Shown: positions 55,047 through 62,961 of the stretch, piece after piece
How the letters are laid out: every line of letters starts with the position of its first letter
Position numbering within the stretch: position 1 is the first letter of the stretch
Assembly: GCA_965116445.1 (NCBI GenBank)
Contig: OZ220688.1
Location: 4,092,001 to 4,156,000 of the forward strand
Direction of reading: 5' to 3'
DNA length: 64,000 bases
DNA from: Multivorans sp965116445
GTDB taxonomy: Bacteria; Acidobacteriota; Thermoanaerobaculia; Multivoradales; Multivoraceae
Translations under genes and position numbers: made by a program
The notes under the pieces: generated by a model
Database searches by the model: none
The model's input: only the letters and a program-made list of their open reading frames with translations
Told to the model about the DNA's origin: nothing

Positions 55047-56807
55047 ATGACACTTGAGAGTCCAAGTCGCGCCCTCCTTGCGCCCGTCCTGCTCGTGGTA
55101 CTGGCAGCCGCCGGGCCGGCCACCGTCGCCGGCCAGTCGCAGGACGCCGACCGTCCCTCCTTCAGCGAGGTCGTCGACGTCCAGCTCGTCAACGTCGAGG
55201 TCTGGGTCAGCGACAACCGGGGACGTCCCGTCACCGGCCTGGGTCCGGACGACTTCGAGGTGCGCGAGGACGGCGATCCGGTCACGATTGACTTCTTCAA
55301 CGAAGTCACCGACGCCGTCGCCGCCCGACCCGTTGGCGAGCCCGGCGATCCGGGACCCGGGGCGGAACCGGCCGCGGCGGAAGGTGCGGCCGAACCGGCG
55401 CATCTCGTCCTCTACTTCGACGAACTCCACCTCGGCCCGGCCAGCCGCAAGCAGGCGATCGAGGACCTGCGAGCCTTCCTCGACGAGGAGAGGTTCCCCG
55501 CTGAGCGGGTGCTCATCTTCCGGCAGGACCGCAACCTCATCACCGAGGCCTACTTCGGGTCCAGCCGCGAGGACCTGGACGCGGCGCTCGCGCGCATCGA
55601 AGCCTCGCCGGGCATGGGCGGCCAGTCGCAGCAGGCGAAGCGGCTCGCCGTCCAGAACCTGAACCAGCTCTGGAAGGACTCCAGGGAGCTCGCGTCAATG
55701 GGAAGTGGCCGGCAGACGACGGAGCCGGCTCCCTGCCCCATGTTCATGCGGCGGGCGCTGCCCGAGGTCGAGAGCTACGCTCGCATCGGCCGCGATCGAA
55801 TCTCCGCCACGCTCGATCACCTGACGACCGCCGCGCGTTTCCTGGCCGCGATGCCGGGCGTCAAGACGTTGCTCTACGTCAGTGATGCGCTCGAACGGAC
55901 TCCGGGCAGGGACTTGCAGGATTTCATTACCGGCCTGTGTCCGGCCGGTGACCGGTTCCGTTCGCTCCAGCCCGTCGAAGAGCTGTCGACGGCCTTCCAC
56001 GAACTCACGCGTCACGCCAACGCGAACCGCGTGACGATCTACTCTCTCCAGACGAGCGGTCTCCGCGCCGGGTTCCTGAGCGCCGCGGAGCAGCCATCGG
56101 TCGACTTTCTGGGCGCGAATCCCTTCAACAGTTCGATCCGTGAGGCCGAACGCGACGGCATGGCCGTGCTCGCCGACGAGACGGGTGGCCGCGCCATCTT
56201 CAACCGCAACCAGTTCGGAGGTGAGCTGGCACAGATCGTCGACGAGATGGCCAGTTACTACTCCCTCGCCTACCGTCCGCCCCATGGCGGCGACCGCGGC
56301 GAGCATCAGATTCGCGTACGGGTCCGCGGCAGGAACCTGCAGGTTCGTCACCGCCGCGGGTATCGCGACAAGAACTCCGATCTGCGACTGAGCGAGCAAC
56401 TCGACGGCGCGCTCTATCTCGGGCTGGTCGAGAATCCGCTCGGCGTGAGGCTCGGCGCCGGCCGGGTGCGCGCGGCGGTCGGCGGCAAGCGGCGGCTGCC
56501 CCTCCATGTGATGGTGCCGGCCGCCCGCGTTGCCTTCCTGCCGGTCCAGGACAAGGAGATGGCCCAGATCAGAGTGCTCGTCGCCAGCCGCCATGCCGCC
56601 ACGTCGAAGGTCGTTCGGGACGAGAAGACGTTTCAGGTCGAGGCGCCGCCGGATCGCGAAACGCGCCTTCTCGACCTGGTCTTCCACGTCGACATCCCCG
56701 AGGGCTTGAACATGGTCGCCGTCGGCGTGCGGGACGACGCCACCCGCGAAACCGCGTTCGTTTCGACCACCCTGGCCGTCGGCGAAGGGGCCGGGAGGGA
56801 ACGCTGA
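55047..56807 (+). CDS. VWFA-related secreted protein (Acidobacteria type)
   Basis: 586 residues. Signal ALLAPVLLVVLAAAGPATVA. VVDVQLVNVEVWVSDNRGRP followed by VTGLGPDDFEVREDGDPV is the start of the VWFA-related acidobacterial domain (TIGR03436-like); LVLYFDELHLGPASRKQAIE replaces the classical DxSxS MIDAS and GVKTLLYVSDALERTPG follows. The C-terminal 120 residues form beta strands (RLPLHVMVPAARVAFLPVQD). Likely a periplasmic or extracellular adhesion or assembly protein. First of the VWFA-TPR-TPR-CRTAC1 group. Confidence 0.82.
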   Translation: MTLESPSRALLAPVLLVVLAAAGPATVAGQSQDADRPSFSEVVDVQLVNVEVWVSDNRGRPVTGLGPDDFEVREDGDPVTIDFFNEVTDAVAARPVGEPGDPGPGAEPAAAEGAAEPAHLVLYFDELHLGPASRKQAIEDLRAFLDEERFPAERVLIFRQDRNLITEAYFGSSREDLDAALARIEASPGMGGQSQQAKRLAVQNLNQLWKDSRELASMGSGRQTTEPAPCPMFMRRALPEVESYARIGRDRISATLDHLTTAARFLAAMPGVKTLLYVSDALERTPGRDLQDFITGLCPAGDRFRSLQPVEELSTAFHELTRHANANRVTIYSLQTSGLRAGFLSAAEQPSVDFLGANPFNSSIREAERDGMAVLADETGGRAIFNRNQFGGELAQIVDEMASYYSLAYRPPHGGDRGEHQIRVRVRGRNLQVRHRRGYRDKNSDLRLSEQLDGALYLGLVENPLGVRLGAGRVRAAVGGKRRLPLHVMVPAARVAFLPVQDKEMAQIRVLVASRHAATSKVVRDEKTFQVEAPPDRETRLLDLVFHVDIPEGLNMVAVGVRDDATRETAFVSTTLAVGEGAGRER

Positions 56808-56814
56808 GCCCCAC

Positions 56815-57015
56815 CGGCTGCGCCGGCCTCCACACGGGCTCCCCCACTGGGTGCGCCGGCGTCCCCGCCGGCATCTGCACGGGCATCCCCACTGGGTGCG
56901 CCGGCGTGCCATCCGTGCGCCCGACGGACGGGCGCACGGACTGGTTCGCGTGTGGCGCGGATCGCGCCACCCGGGTTCCCGCCGGCTTCCGGGAAAGACG
57001 CGCCGCGAAGCGGCG
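56815..57015. repeat. GC-rich palindromic repeats, copies 6 and 7, with long form
   Basis: Three units in plus orientation: GGCTGCGCCGGCCTCCACAC (56817), CTGGGTGCGCCGGCGTCCCC (56847) and CTGGGTGCGCCGGCGTGCCA (56893). The last opens the long form with stem CGTGCGCCCG/CGGGCGCACG (56914-56939) and GTGGCGCG/CGCGCCAC. The whole stretch is open in the frame of the TPR gene. Confidence 0.85.
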
Positions 57016-59233
57016 ACCGTTTTGGGTCTTGGCGCCGGCCCTCGCCCTCCTCCTGACCGCGGGCCTACCCGCCGCGACGCAGTCCCAGGATGAGCCGCCG
57101 CCGGACGCCGCGATGCAGCGCGCCCTGGCCGAGGCCGAGACCATGCTGCGCCGGGACGAGCCGCAGGCAGCCGAGAGCTGGTACCGGGAAGCGCTGCTCG
57201 AGGGCTGGCTGCTGCTCGGCGACCTGCACCGCGCCGGCGGCGCCCCGGCCGAAGCGGAGACGGCCTACGAGCGGGCACTGGGCTCGGCGCTCGAAGCGCG
57301 GCGCCCGCTGCTCGCCCTCGCCGAACTCGCGCTCGAACGCGGAGAGCCCGAACGCGCGGCGGACCACCTCCGGCGTCTGCTCGCCCGCAGCTCGGGAGAT
57401 GGCCGTGCCGTGCGGCTCCTGGCGCGGGCCTTCAACGCAAGCGGCGAGCCGGAGTTGGCGGTGCAGCAGTTGGAGGGGGCTGTTGCAGCGATGCCCGAAG
57501 ACCTGGAATCCCGGTTTGCCCTCGCCAGCGGTTACCTCCTCCTGGAGCGCCCGGAGGCGGCCGAGAAGCTCTTGCAGATGGTGGCCGAGGAGCGTCCGAT
57601 TCCGCAGACCTGGATTCTGATCGGCAGGACCTATCGCGACTACGGGGAGTACGAGAGGGCTCGCGAGGCGCTCGAACGGGCCATCGAACGAGAACCACTC
57701 GTGCCCCGGGCTCGTTTCTATCTGGGGACCGTGGAACTCCTGGACCGCGGCCGCGACGCCGTCGACCTCGCCATCGACCGTTTCCGGGAGGAACGCCGTA
57801 TCTCGCCGGAGGATCCGGTGAACTCGCTCTACCTGGGAATGGTGCTCGTCGATGCCCGGCGTTTCGAGGAGGCGCTGCCTTCGCTGGAGATCGCCCTGGA
57901 GTCGGAGTCCACCCGCCCCAACGCCCTGCATCACCTCGGCCGCGCTCTTCTCGGGCTCGACCGCCCGCGGGAAGCCGCGACCGTGCTCGAGAACGCCGTC
58001 GAGTTGGCGGAAGGTCCATACGGCGGTTCGTTCAATGCGAACCAGATGGAAAGCCTCCACTACCAGCTCGCGCTGGCTCTCCGCCGCACGGGCGACGAGG
58101 CGCGGGCCGCGCCTCATTTCGAGGCCGCCGAGCGCTTCGCGGTTGCCCTGGCCGAGACTTCGCGAGATCGCATGTCGAACTACCTCGACGGGCACGGCAA
58201 GGATCCGTCCGCCGCGGCTGTCGGCCTGTCCGTGTTCAGCGAGACGGCTGTCTCCGGCCTTTCTCCGGAGGTTCGCGAGGAGCTCTCTCGAACGGCGCGA
58301 ACGACTCTGGCCCGTGCGTCCTTCAATCTCGGCGTGATGGCGACGCAGTCCCGGCGCTTCACCCGCGCGGCCGATCACTTCGAGCAGGCGGCCTCCGTGG
58401 ATCCGGACTTTCCGCGGGTGCAGTACTCGCTGGGAGTCGCCCGCTTCAACGCCGGGCAGTTCGAGCGGGCGACGTCGCCGCTGTCCGCGGCGCTGGAGCA
58501 GCAGCCCGACGACCCGGCGCTCCGGCGGATGCTCGCTCTCGCCTGGCTGAACGCCGAGACGTACGATCGCGCGGCAGAGCTTCTGGCAACCGACCCGGGC
58601 CGCTCCTCCGACCGTTCCCTGCAGTACGCCTACGGTCTGGCCCTGGTCCGGAGCGACCGGACCGCGGAGGCACAGCCGATCTTCGACCGGCTGCTCGCCG
58701 AGCATGCGGACTGGCCCGAGCTCAATGTGCTGCTCGGCCAGGCGGCGGCGCAGGAAGGCGACTTCGAGGCGGCGGTGGAGCATCTCGAACGCGCCATCGA
58801 ACTGCGGCCCGACGTGGCCGAGGCTCAGGCAACGCTCGGCAACATCTTTCTGCGCCAGGGGCGGCTTGCCGAGGCCGGAGCGGCCCTGCGCGCCGAGTTG
58901 ACCTCCCACCCCGCGGACCAAGAGTCGCGCTACATCCTGGCGACCGTTCTCGAACTCGACAACCAGCCCCAGGCCGCGCTGCGCGAGCTCGACCTCGTTC
59001 TCGCGGCCATGCCCGACTATGCCGACGCCCGCTATCTCCGGGGCAAAGTCCTGCTCGAGGAGGGCCGGGTCGGCGAAGCCGCCGCGCAATTGCTGGCTGC
59101 CGCGGAACTGGCGCCGGAGGACCCGAACATCCGCAACCAGCTTGGACAGGCCTACCAGCGGCTCGGCGAGAGAGAGAAGGCGCAGGAGCAGTTCGAGATC
59201 TTCCGGCGACTCAAGGGAAGGTCCGAACCGTGA
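56906..59233 (+). CDS. Secreted TPR-repeat protein
   Basis: 775 residues as the longest reading from GTG 56906, but that start lies inside a repeat; the signal peptide (FWVLAPALALLLTAGLPAAT) begins only near residue 39, so TTG 57029 may be the real start. At least fifteen TPR motifs follow, e.g. ALERAIEREPLVPRARFYLG, HLGRALLGLDRPREAATVL, YSLGVARFNAGQFERATSPL and ATLGNIFLRQGRLAEAGAAL. A protein-protein scaffold in the periplasm. The frame is in phase with the CTGA at the stop of the VWFA gene, so an N-terminal extension starting there cannot be excluded. Followed directly by a second TPR gene. Confidence 0.82.
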   Translation: MPSVRPTDGRTDWFACGADRATRVPAGFRERRAAKRRPFWVLAPALALLLTAGLPAATQSQDEPPPDAAMQRALAEAETMLRRDEPQAAESWYREALLEGWLLLGDLHRAGGAPAEAETAYERALGSALEARRPLLALAELALERGEPERAADHLRRLLARSSGDGRAVRLLARAFNASGEPELAVQQLEGAVAAMPEDLESRFALASGYLLLERPEAAEKLLQMVAEERPIPQTWILIGRTYRDYGEYERAREALERAIEREPLVPRARFYLGTVELLDRGRDAVDLAIDRFREERRISPEDPVNSLYLGMVLVDARRFEEALPSLEIALESESTRPNALHHLGRALLGLDRPREAATVLENAVELAEGPYGGSFNANQMESLHYQLALALRRTGDEARAAPHFEAAERFAVALAETSRDRMSNYLDGHGKDPSAAAVGLSVFSETAVSGLSPEVREELSRTARTTLARASFNLGVMATQSRRFTRAADHFEQAASVDPDFPRVQYSLGVARFNAGQFERATSPLSAALEQQPDDPALRRMLALAWLNAETYDRAAELLATDPGRSSDRSLQYAYGLALVRSDRTAEAQPIFDRLLAEHADWPELNVLLGQAAAQEGDFEAAVEHLERAIELRPDVAEAQATLGNIFLRQGRLAEAGAALRAELTSHPADQESRYILATVLELDNQPQAALRELDLVLAAMPDYADARYLRGKVLLEEGRVGEAAAQLLAAAELAPEDPNIRNQLGQAYQRLGEREKAQEQFEIFRRLKGRSEP

Positions 59234-60378
59234 GCGACCACGGCCCACACCGGGTGCCGCAGACCGGCTCCGCTTGGGGAGGTCCACATCGAGCGGCCCG
59301 GCACCCAGCGGAGCCAGGCCTTCGGCCTAGCGCGCTCTGTTCAGAAAGCCGACGAGGACGTCGGCGCACCCAGTTTGGCCGTCTCCTTCCCCACTGGGTG
59401 CGCCGGTCTGCTCCACTGGGTGCGCCGGCGTCCCCGCCGGCTGCCGCCGAAGGCGGCCAAAAGGCGCGTCGGCCGCAGGCCGGCTCCTTCAGACGCAGCC
59501 CTCCACAAGCGCCGCCTCGTTGCCTCGTCGTCTCGTCGCTGTTCTCGCTTCTGCTTGCGCCCGCCGGTCTGTGGGCCCAGTCCGAAGCCGCACAGGCGGC
59601 GTCGGTTCGCGGGCTGCTCGAACAGGCTCGCTCTTATGCCTCGGGGAACCAGGCCAGCGCTGCCGCCGAGGCTCTCGGTCGGGCCATCGCCCTGGCGCCG
59701 AACTCCGAGGAGGTCCTGGGCGCCTACGCCCGCTTCTCCCTCGGCCACGGCAACCCGATTCAAGCGATCCTGGCGCTCGAGCCGCTGACCCGAATGCACC
59801 CGAGGGAGGCCGAGTACGCCTATCTGCTCGGCGTGGCCCGCATGCAGGTCGGCGAGATGGCGGAAGCCGCCGAGGCGCTCCAGGCTGCGGCGGCCCTGGA
59901 TCCGGGGCGCGCCCTGACCCGCATCGCGCTCGGTCTGGCGCTCAACCAGGTGAACCGGTTCGACGAGGCCCGGGACGCGCTGGCCGCGGCGCTGCGGCTG
60001 GAGCCGGACAACGTCGAGGCGCTGGCCGCCATGTCGGAGACCGCCGAGGGTCTGGGCATGCTGGCCGAAGCGTCCCGGTTCGCCGAGCGGGCGCTGGCCG
60101 CCAGACCCGATCATCCGACGGCGCTGGTCGCGCTGGGCACGACCCGCCTGAAGGAAGGTCGCTTCGAAGACGCGCGGGAGGCGCTTGACCGGGCGGTCGG
60201 AGCCGACCCGGAATCGATCAAGGGCCACTACCAACTCAGCCTCGCCCTGGCCCGCCTCGGCGACCGTGAGGGGTCGGAGCGTCACCTGCGGCTTTCCCGG
60301 GAAGCTCAGGCTGCGATCGAACAGAGCATCCAGCGTCTGCGCAGCCAGCCGCCGCTTGGCTCGAGGACCGACCCGTGA
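59230..60378 (+). CDS. TPR-repeat protein with repeat-coded N-terminus
   Basis: 382 residues from GTG 59230, overlapping the previous stop (GTGA). The first about 95 residues come from GC-rich repeats (LGAPASPPAAAEGG, SRRGRRRTQFG). A signal-like helix LVVSSLFSLLLAPAGLWAQ starts at about 97. Then six or more TPRs: AAEALGRAIALAPNSEEVLG, FSLGHGNPIQAILALEPL, GVARMQVGEMAEAAEALQAA and so on to the end. If the start is really at the GTGA, the mature protein would need an unusual late cleavage; an internal start near 59509 is the alternative. Confidence 0.78.
   Translation: MSDHGPHRVPQTGSAWGGPHRAARHPAEPGLRPSALCSESRRGRRRTQFGRLLPHWVRRSAPLGAPASPPAAAEGGQKARRPQAGSFRRSPPQAPPRCLVVSSLFSLLLAPAGLWAQSEAAQAASVRGLLEQARSYASGNQASAAAEALGRAIALAPNSEEVLGAYARFSLGHGNPIQAILALEPLTRMHPREAEYAYLLGVARMQVGEMAEAAEALQAAAALDPGRALTRIALGLALNQVNRFDEARDALAAALRLEPDNVEALAAMSETAEGLGMLAEASRFAERALAARPDHPTALVALGTTRLKEGRFEDAREALDRAVGADPESIKGHYQLSLALARLGDREGSERHLRLSREAQAAIEQSIQRLRSQPPLGSRTDP
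59350..59490. repeat. GC-rich palindromic repeats, copies 8-10
   Basis: GACGAGGACGTCGGCGCACC (59350, minus), CACTGGGTGCGCCGGTCTGC (59393, plus) and CACTGGGTGCGCCGGCGTCC (59416, plus) followed by CCGCCGGCTGCCGCCGAAGG. All lie inside the N-terminal frame of the second TPR gene. Confidence 0.85.
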
Positions 60379-62207
60379 GCAGCGCCAGCGCGCAAGCAGC
60401 TCAACCCACCGGGTGCGCCGGCGTGTCATCCGTGCGTCCGATGACGGACGCACGGACTGTTTCGCGGGTGGCGCGCGGTCGCGCCACCCGGGTTCCCGCC
60501 GGCATCCGGCGCGGTAGCGCCGGTCTCCGAAATCCTGCCGCGGTAGCGGTCGCGGCCCTCCTCCTCTGGCCCGCGTCCGCCCTCGCCCAGGACGCCGGCG
60601 ACGCGCCCCTGTTCCGCGACATCACCGAAGCCGCCGGCATCACATTCCGCCACAACTCGGCGCCGGAGAAGAAGTACATCGTCGAGTCGATGAGCGGCGG
60701 CGTCGGGCTCTTCGACTACGACCGGGACGGCCTGCTGGACATCTACTTCGTGAACTCGCTGACCGTCGACACCGCGAACGAGCCGGAGTCGTCGGCGAGC
60801 GCGCTCTACCGCAACCTGGGCGACGGCACGTTTCGCGACGTCGCGGCCGAGGCCGGCGTCGCCCACCCCGGCTGGGGCATGGGGCTCTGCGTCGCCGACG
60901 TCGACGGCGACGGCTGGCAGGACCTCTACATCACCGGCGTCGGCCGGAACCGGCTCTACCGGAACTCCGGCGAGGGCGTCTTCACGGACGTGGCGGAGGA
61001 CCTGGGCGTGACGGCCTCCGGCTGGTCGACCGGCTGCGGCTTCGCCGACTACGACCGCGACGGCGACCTCGACCTGTTCGTGAGCCGGTACGTGGAGTTC
61101 GACCTGGACAACCTGCCTGAGTTCGGCAAGGACAAGACCTGCGAGTACCGCGGCATCTCGGTCCAGTGTGGTCCGCGGGGTCTGCCGGGAAGCTCGGACC
61201 TCCTGTTCCGCCAGGAGGCGAACGGGACCTTCACCGAGGTCGGCGAGGAAGCCGGCGTCCGCGACCCGGACGGGTACTTCGGCCTCGGCATCGCCTGGGT
61301 CGACGTAGACGGCGACGGTTGGCTCGACCTCTACGTCGCGAACGACTCGACCCCGAACTACCTCTACCTCAACCGGCAGGACGGGACGTTCGAGGAATCG
61401 GGGTTCTTCATGGGTGTCGCGGTGAGCGAGGACGGCGCTGAGCAGGGCGGCATGGGGGTCGCGGTGGGCGACTACGACGGCAGCGGCCGCTTGAGCCTGT
61501 TCGTCAGCAACTTCGCCGAGGAGTACAACGCGTTCTACCGCAACGAGGGCGAATTCCTGAGCGACGTCTCCTTCCGTTCGAGAACCGCGCCGTCGAGCCT
61601 TCCGTACGTGGGTTGGGGCACCGCCTTCTTCGACTACGACAACGACGGCTGGGAGGACCTGGTGGTCACGAACGGCCACGTCTACCCTCAGCTCGACGGC
61701 GCCAGGCTCGGCGCCTCGGCGCCCTACCGCCAGCGCAAGCTGCTCTACCGCAACCTGGGCGACGGCACGTTCGAGGAACTCGCCGACCGAGCCGGCCCGG
61801 CCTTCCTGGAGGAGCGGGTGAGCCGCGGTCTGGCGATGGGCGACCTGGACAACGACGGCCGCGCGGACCTCGTGGTCAACGACATCGACGGTTCACCCAT
61901 GGTGCTCCGCAACGAGGCGGACGGCGGCCACTGGCTGCAGGTGCGGCTCGTCGGCGCCGGCGGGAACACGGACGCGATTGGCGCGGTGATCCAGGTCACG
62001 ACCGGCGACCGTCGCCAGATCCGCAACATCCGCAGCGGCACGAGCTATCTGTCGCAGGACGACTTCCGCCAGCACTTCGGCCTCGGTGACGCCGCCACGG
62101 TCGACTCGGTCGTCGTGACGTGGCCCGACGGGTCGACGACGAAGCGGGAGAACGTGGCGGTTGACGAGTTGCTGGTCGTGGAGCAGGTAGCCAGCGCTTC
62201 CAATTGA
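60375..62207 (+). CDS. CRTAC1-type FG-GAP/ASPIC-UnbV secreted protein
   Basis: 610 residues from GTG 60375, again a GTGA overlap. Residues about 10-52 are repeat-coded (PTGCAGVSSVRPMTDARTVS); the signal AVAVAALLLWPASALAQ starts near 54. Then a seven-bladed propeller with calcium loops: DYDRDGLLDIYFVN, DVDGDGWQDLYITG, DYDRDGDLDLFVSRY, DVDGDGWLDLYVAN, DYDGSGRLSLFVSN, DYDNDGWEDLVVTN and DLDNDGRADLVVND. The C-terminal ASPIC/UnbV domain reads GSTTKRENVAVDELLVVEQ. Extracellular, Ca-binding; partner of the TPR proteins in many genomes. The repeated 'NLGDGTFxD' strands are clear. Confidence 0.88.
   Translation: MSSASAQAAQPTGCAGVSSVRPMTDARTVSRVARGRATRVPAGIRRGSAGLRNPAAVAVAALLLWPASALAQDAGDAPLFRDITEAAGITFRHNSAPEKKYIVESMSGGVGLFDYDRDGLLDIYFVNSLTVDTANEPESSASALYRNLGDGTFRDVAAEAGVAHPGWGMGLCVADVDGDGWQDLYITGVGRNRLYRNSGEGVFTDVAEDLGVTASGWSTGCGFADYDRDGDLDLFVSRYVEFDLDNLPEFGKDKTCEYRGISVQCGPRGLPGSSDLLFRQEANGTFTEVGEEAGVRDPDGYFGLGIAWVDVDGDGWLDLYVANDSTPNYLYLNRQDGTFEESGFFMGVAVSEDGAEQGGMGVAVGDYDGSGRLSLFVSNFAEEYNAFYRNEGEFLSDVSFRSRTAPSSLPYVGWGTAFFDYDNDGWEDLVVTNGHVYPQLDGARLGASAPYRQRKLLYRNLGDGTFEELADRAGPAFLEERVSRGLAMGDLDNDGRADLVVNDIDGSPMVLRNEADGGHWLQVRLVGAGGNTDAIGAVIQVTTGDRRQIRNIRSGTSYLSQDDFRQHFGLGDAATVDSVVVTWPDGSTTKRENVAVDELLVVEQVASASN
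60403..60530. repeat. GC-rich palindromic repeat, long form, copy 11
   Basis: CACCGGGTGCGCCGGCGTGT, then CCGTGCGTCCG/CGGACGCACGG (60431-60456, loop of 4), CGGGTGGCGCG/CGCGCCACCCG (60464-60489, loop of 4) and CCGGCATCCGGCGCGG. It lies wholly within the 5' end of the CRTAC1 frame. Confidence 0.88.
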
Positions 62208-62233
62208 CGGTCTTCTGGCATCTGAAATACCAT
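62204..62233 (+). promoter_or_regulatory. Leaderless promoter of the AbrB/PIN pair
   Basis: TTGACG (62204-62209), 18-base spacer, TACCAT (62228-62233). The start of transcription, about 7 bases later, falls on the ATG at 62240, so the message would be leaderless. It overlaps the stop codon of the CRTAC1 gene. Confidence 0.6.
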
Positions 62234-62239
62234 TCCGGC

Positions 62240-62506
62240 ATGCTCGTTACCATCGACGGCGCGGGAAGGTTGGTTGTGCCGAAGGCACTGCGGGAGCAGT
62301 TCAACCTGACTCCCGGGTGTGAGCTCGAGATCGAACCCGGCGCCACAGGGATCACCCTTCGCCGGACCGACATCGAACCGGCTCTCGTTCGCAAGCAGGG
62401 CATTCTCGTCCATCACGGGTCTACGCGCGCGCCGGTGGACATCGGCGAGTTTGTCCGCGCCGAGCGCAAGGCACGAGGGGCCCGCATCGCCCGCGACATC
62501 GACTGA
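62240..62506 (+). CDS. AbrB/SpoVT-type antitoxin
   Basis: 88 residues from ATG 62240. MLVTIDGAGRLVVPKALREQ is the swapped-hairpin DNA-binding domain; the tail VDIGEFVRAERKARGARIAR with ILVHHGSTRAPV would bind the toxin. TGAGTG joins it to the PIN gene. An upstream reading from 62204 is unlikely because it would cross the promoter. Confidence 0.8.
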   Translation: MLVTIDGAGRLVVPKALREQFNLTPGCELEIEPGATGITLRRTDIEPALVRKQGILVHHGSTRAPVDIGEFVRAERKARGARIARDID

Positions 62507-62938
62507 GTGCGCACGCTGTTCGACACATCGGTGGTCGTCGCGGCTCTGGTGGACCAGCTTGGAGCCCACGAAGCTGCCTTCCGCGAGTTCCGGCGCTGTT
62601 CGCAGGGCGAGAACGCGGGCTATTGCTCGACGCACGCGGTGGCCGAGGTCTACGCGACGCTGACAGCCCTGCCGCTGAAACGGCGAATCTCGCCGGACGA
62701 GGCGCGACGGCTCATCGAAGACACGGTGCTCGGCCGCCTGACTGTCATTCCGCTTGACTCCGCCGACTACCGTGCCGTTCTCCGCTAGGTCGCGAATCAG
62801 GGCTTGGGCAGCGGGGCGATCTACGATGCCCTCCATGCCCACTCTGCCCGCAAGGAAGGCGTCGACCAGATCCTCACCTACAACCTGTCCGATTTCGATC
62901 GGTTCGACCTCGACGGCATTCTGGTCGCGGCGCCGTGA
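62507..62938 (+). pseudogene. PIN toxin split by an in-frame amber codon
   Basis: The first 93 codons give RTLFDTSVVVAALVDQLGAH and HAVAEVYATLTALPL, with the first Asp and the Glu. TAG at 62786-62788 follows YRAVLR; the same frame goes on VANQGLGSGAIYDALHAHSA, then QILTYNLSDFDRFDLDG to TGA 62938. The last two catalytic acids (GAIYDALHA and NLSDFD) lie beyond the stop, so the short product is inactive. One base change would restore a normal 143-residue VapC. Confidence 0.8.
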
Positions 62939-62961
62939 GTCCGGGGCCGCGACGGCCGGTC

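Noticed and set aside
5601..60530. CRISPR array from the recurring GC-rich repeats
   Set aside because: Copies are kilobases apart, in both orientations and without spacers of regular length; no cas genes are present.
12424..62788. Amber (TAG) recoded as an amino acid, from three in-frame TAGs (12424, about 9031, 62786)
   Set aside because: Many intact genes here end in TAG (755, 7568, 8704, 18257, 22982), and two of the three interrupted genes sit in clearly decayed surroundings; simple nonsense mutation is enough.
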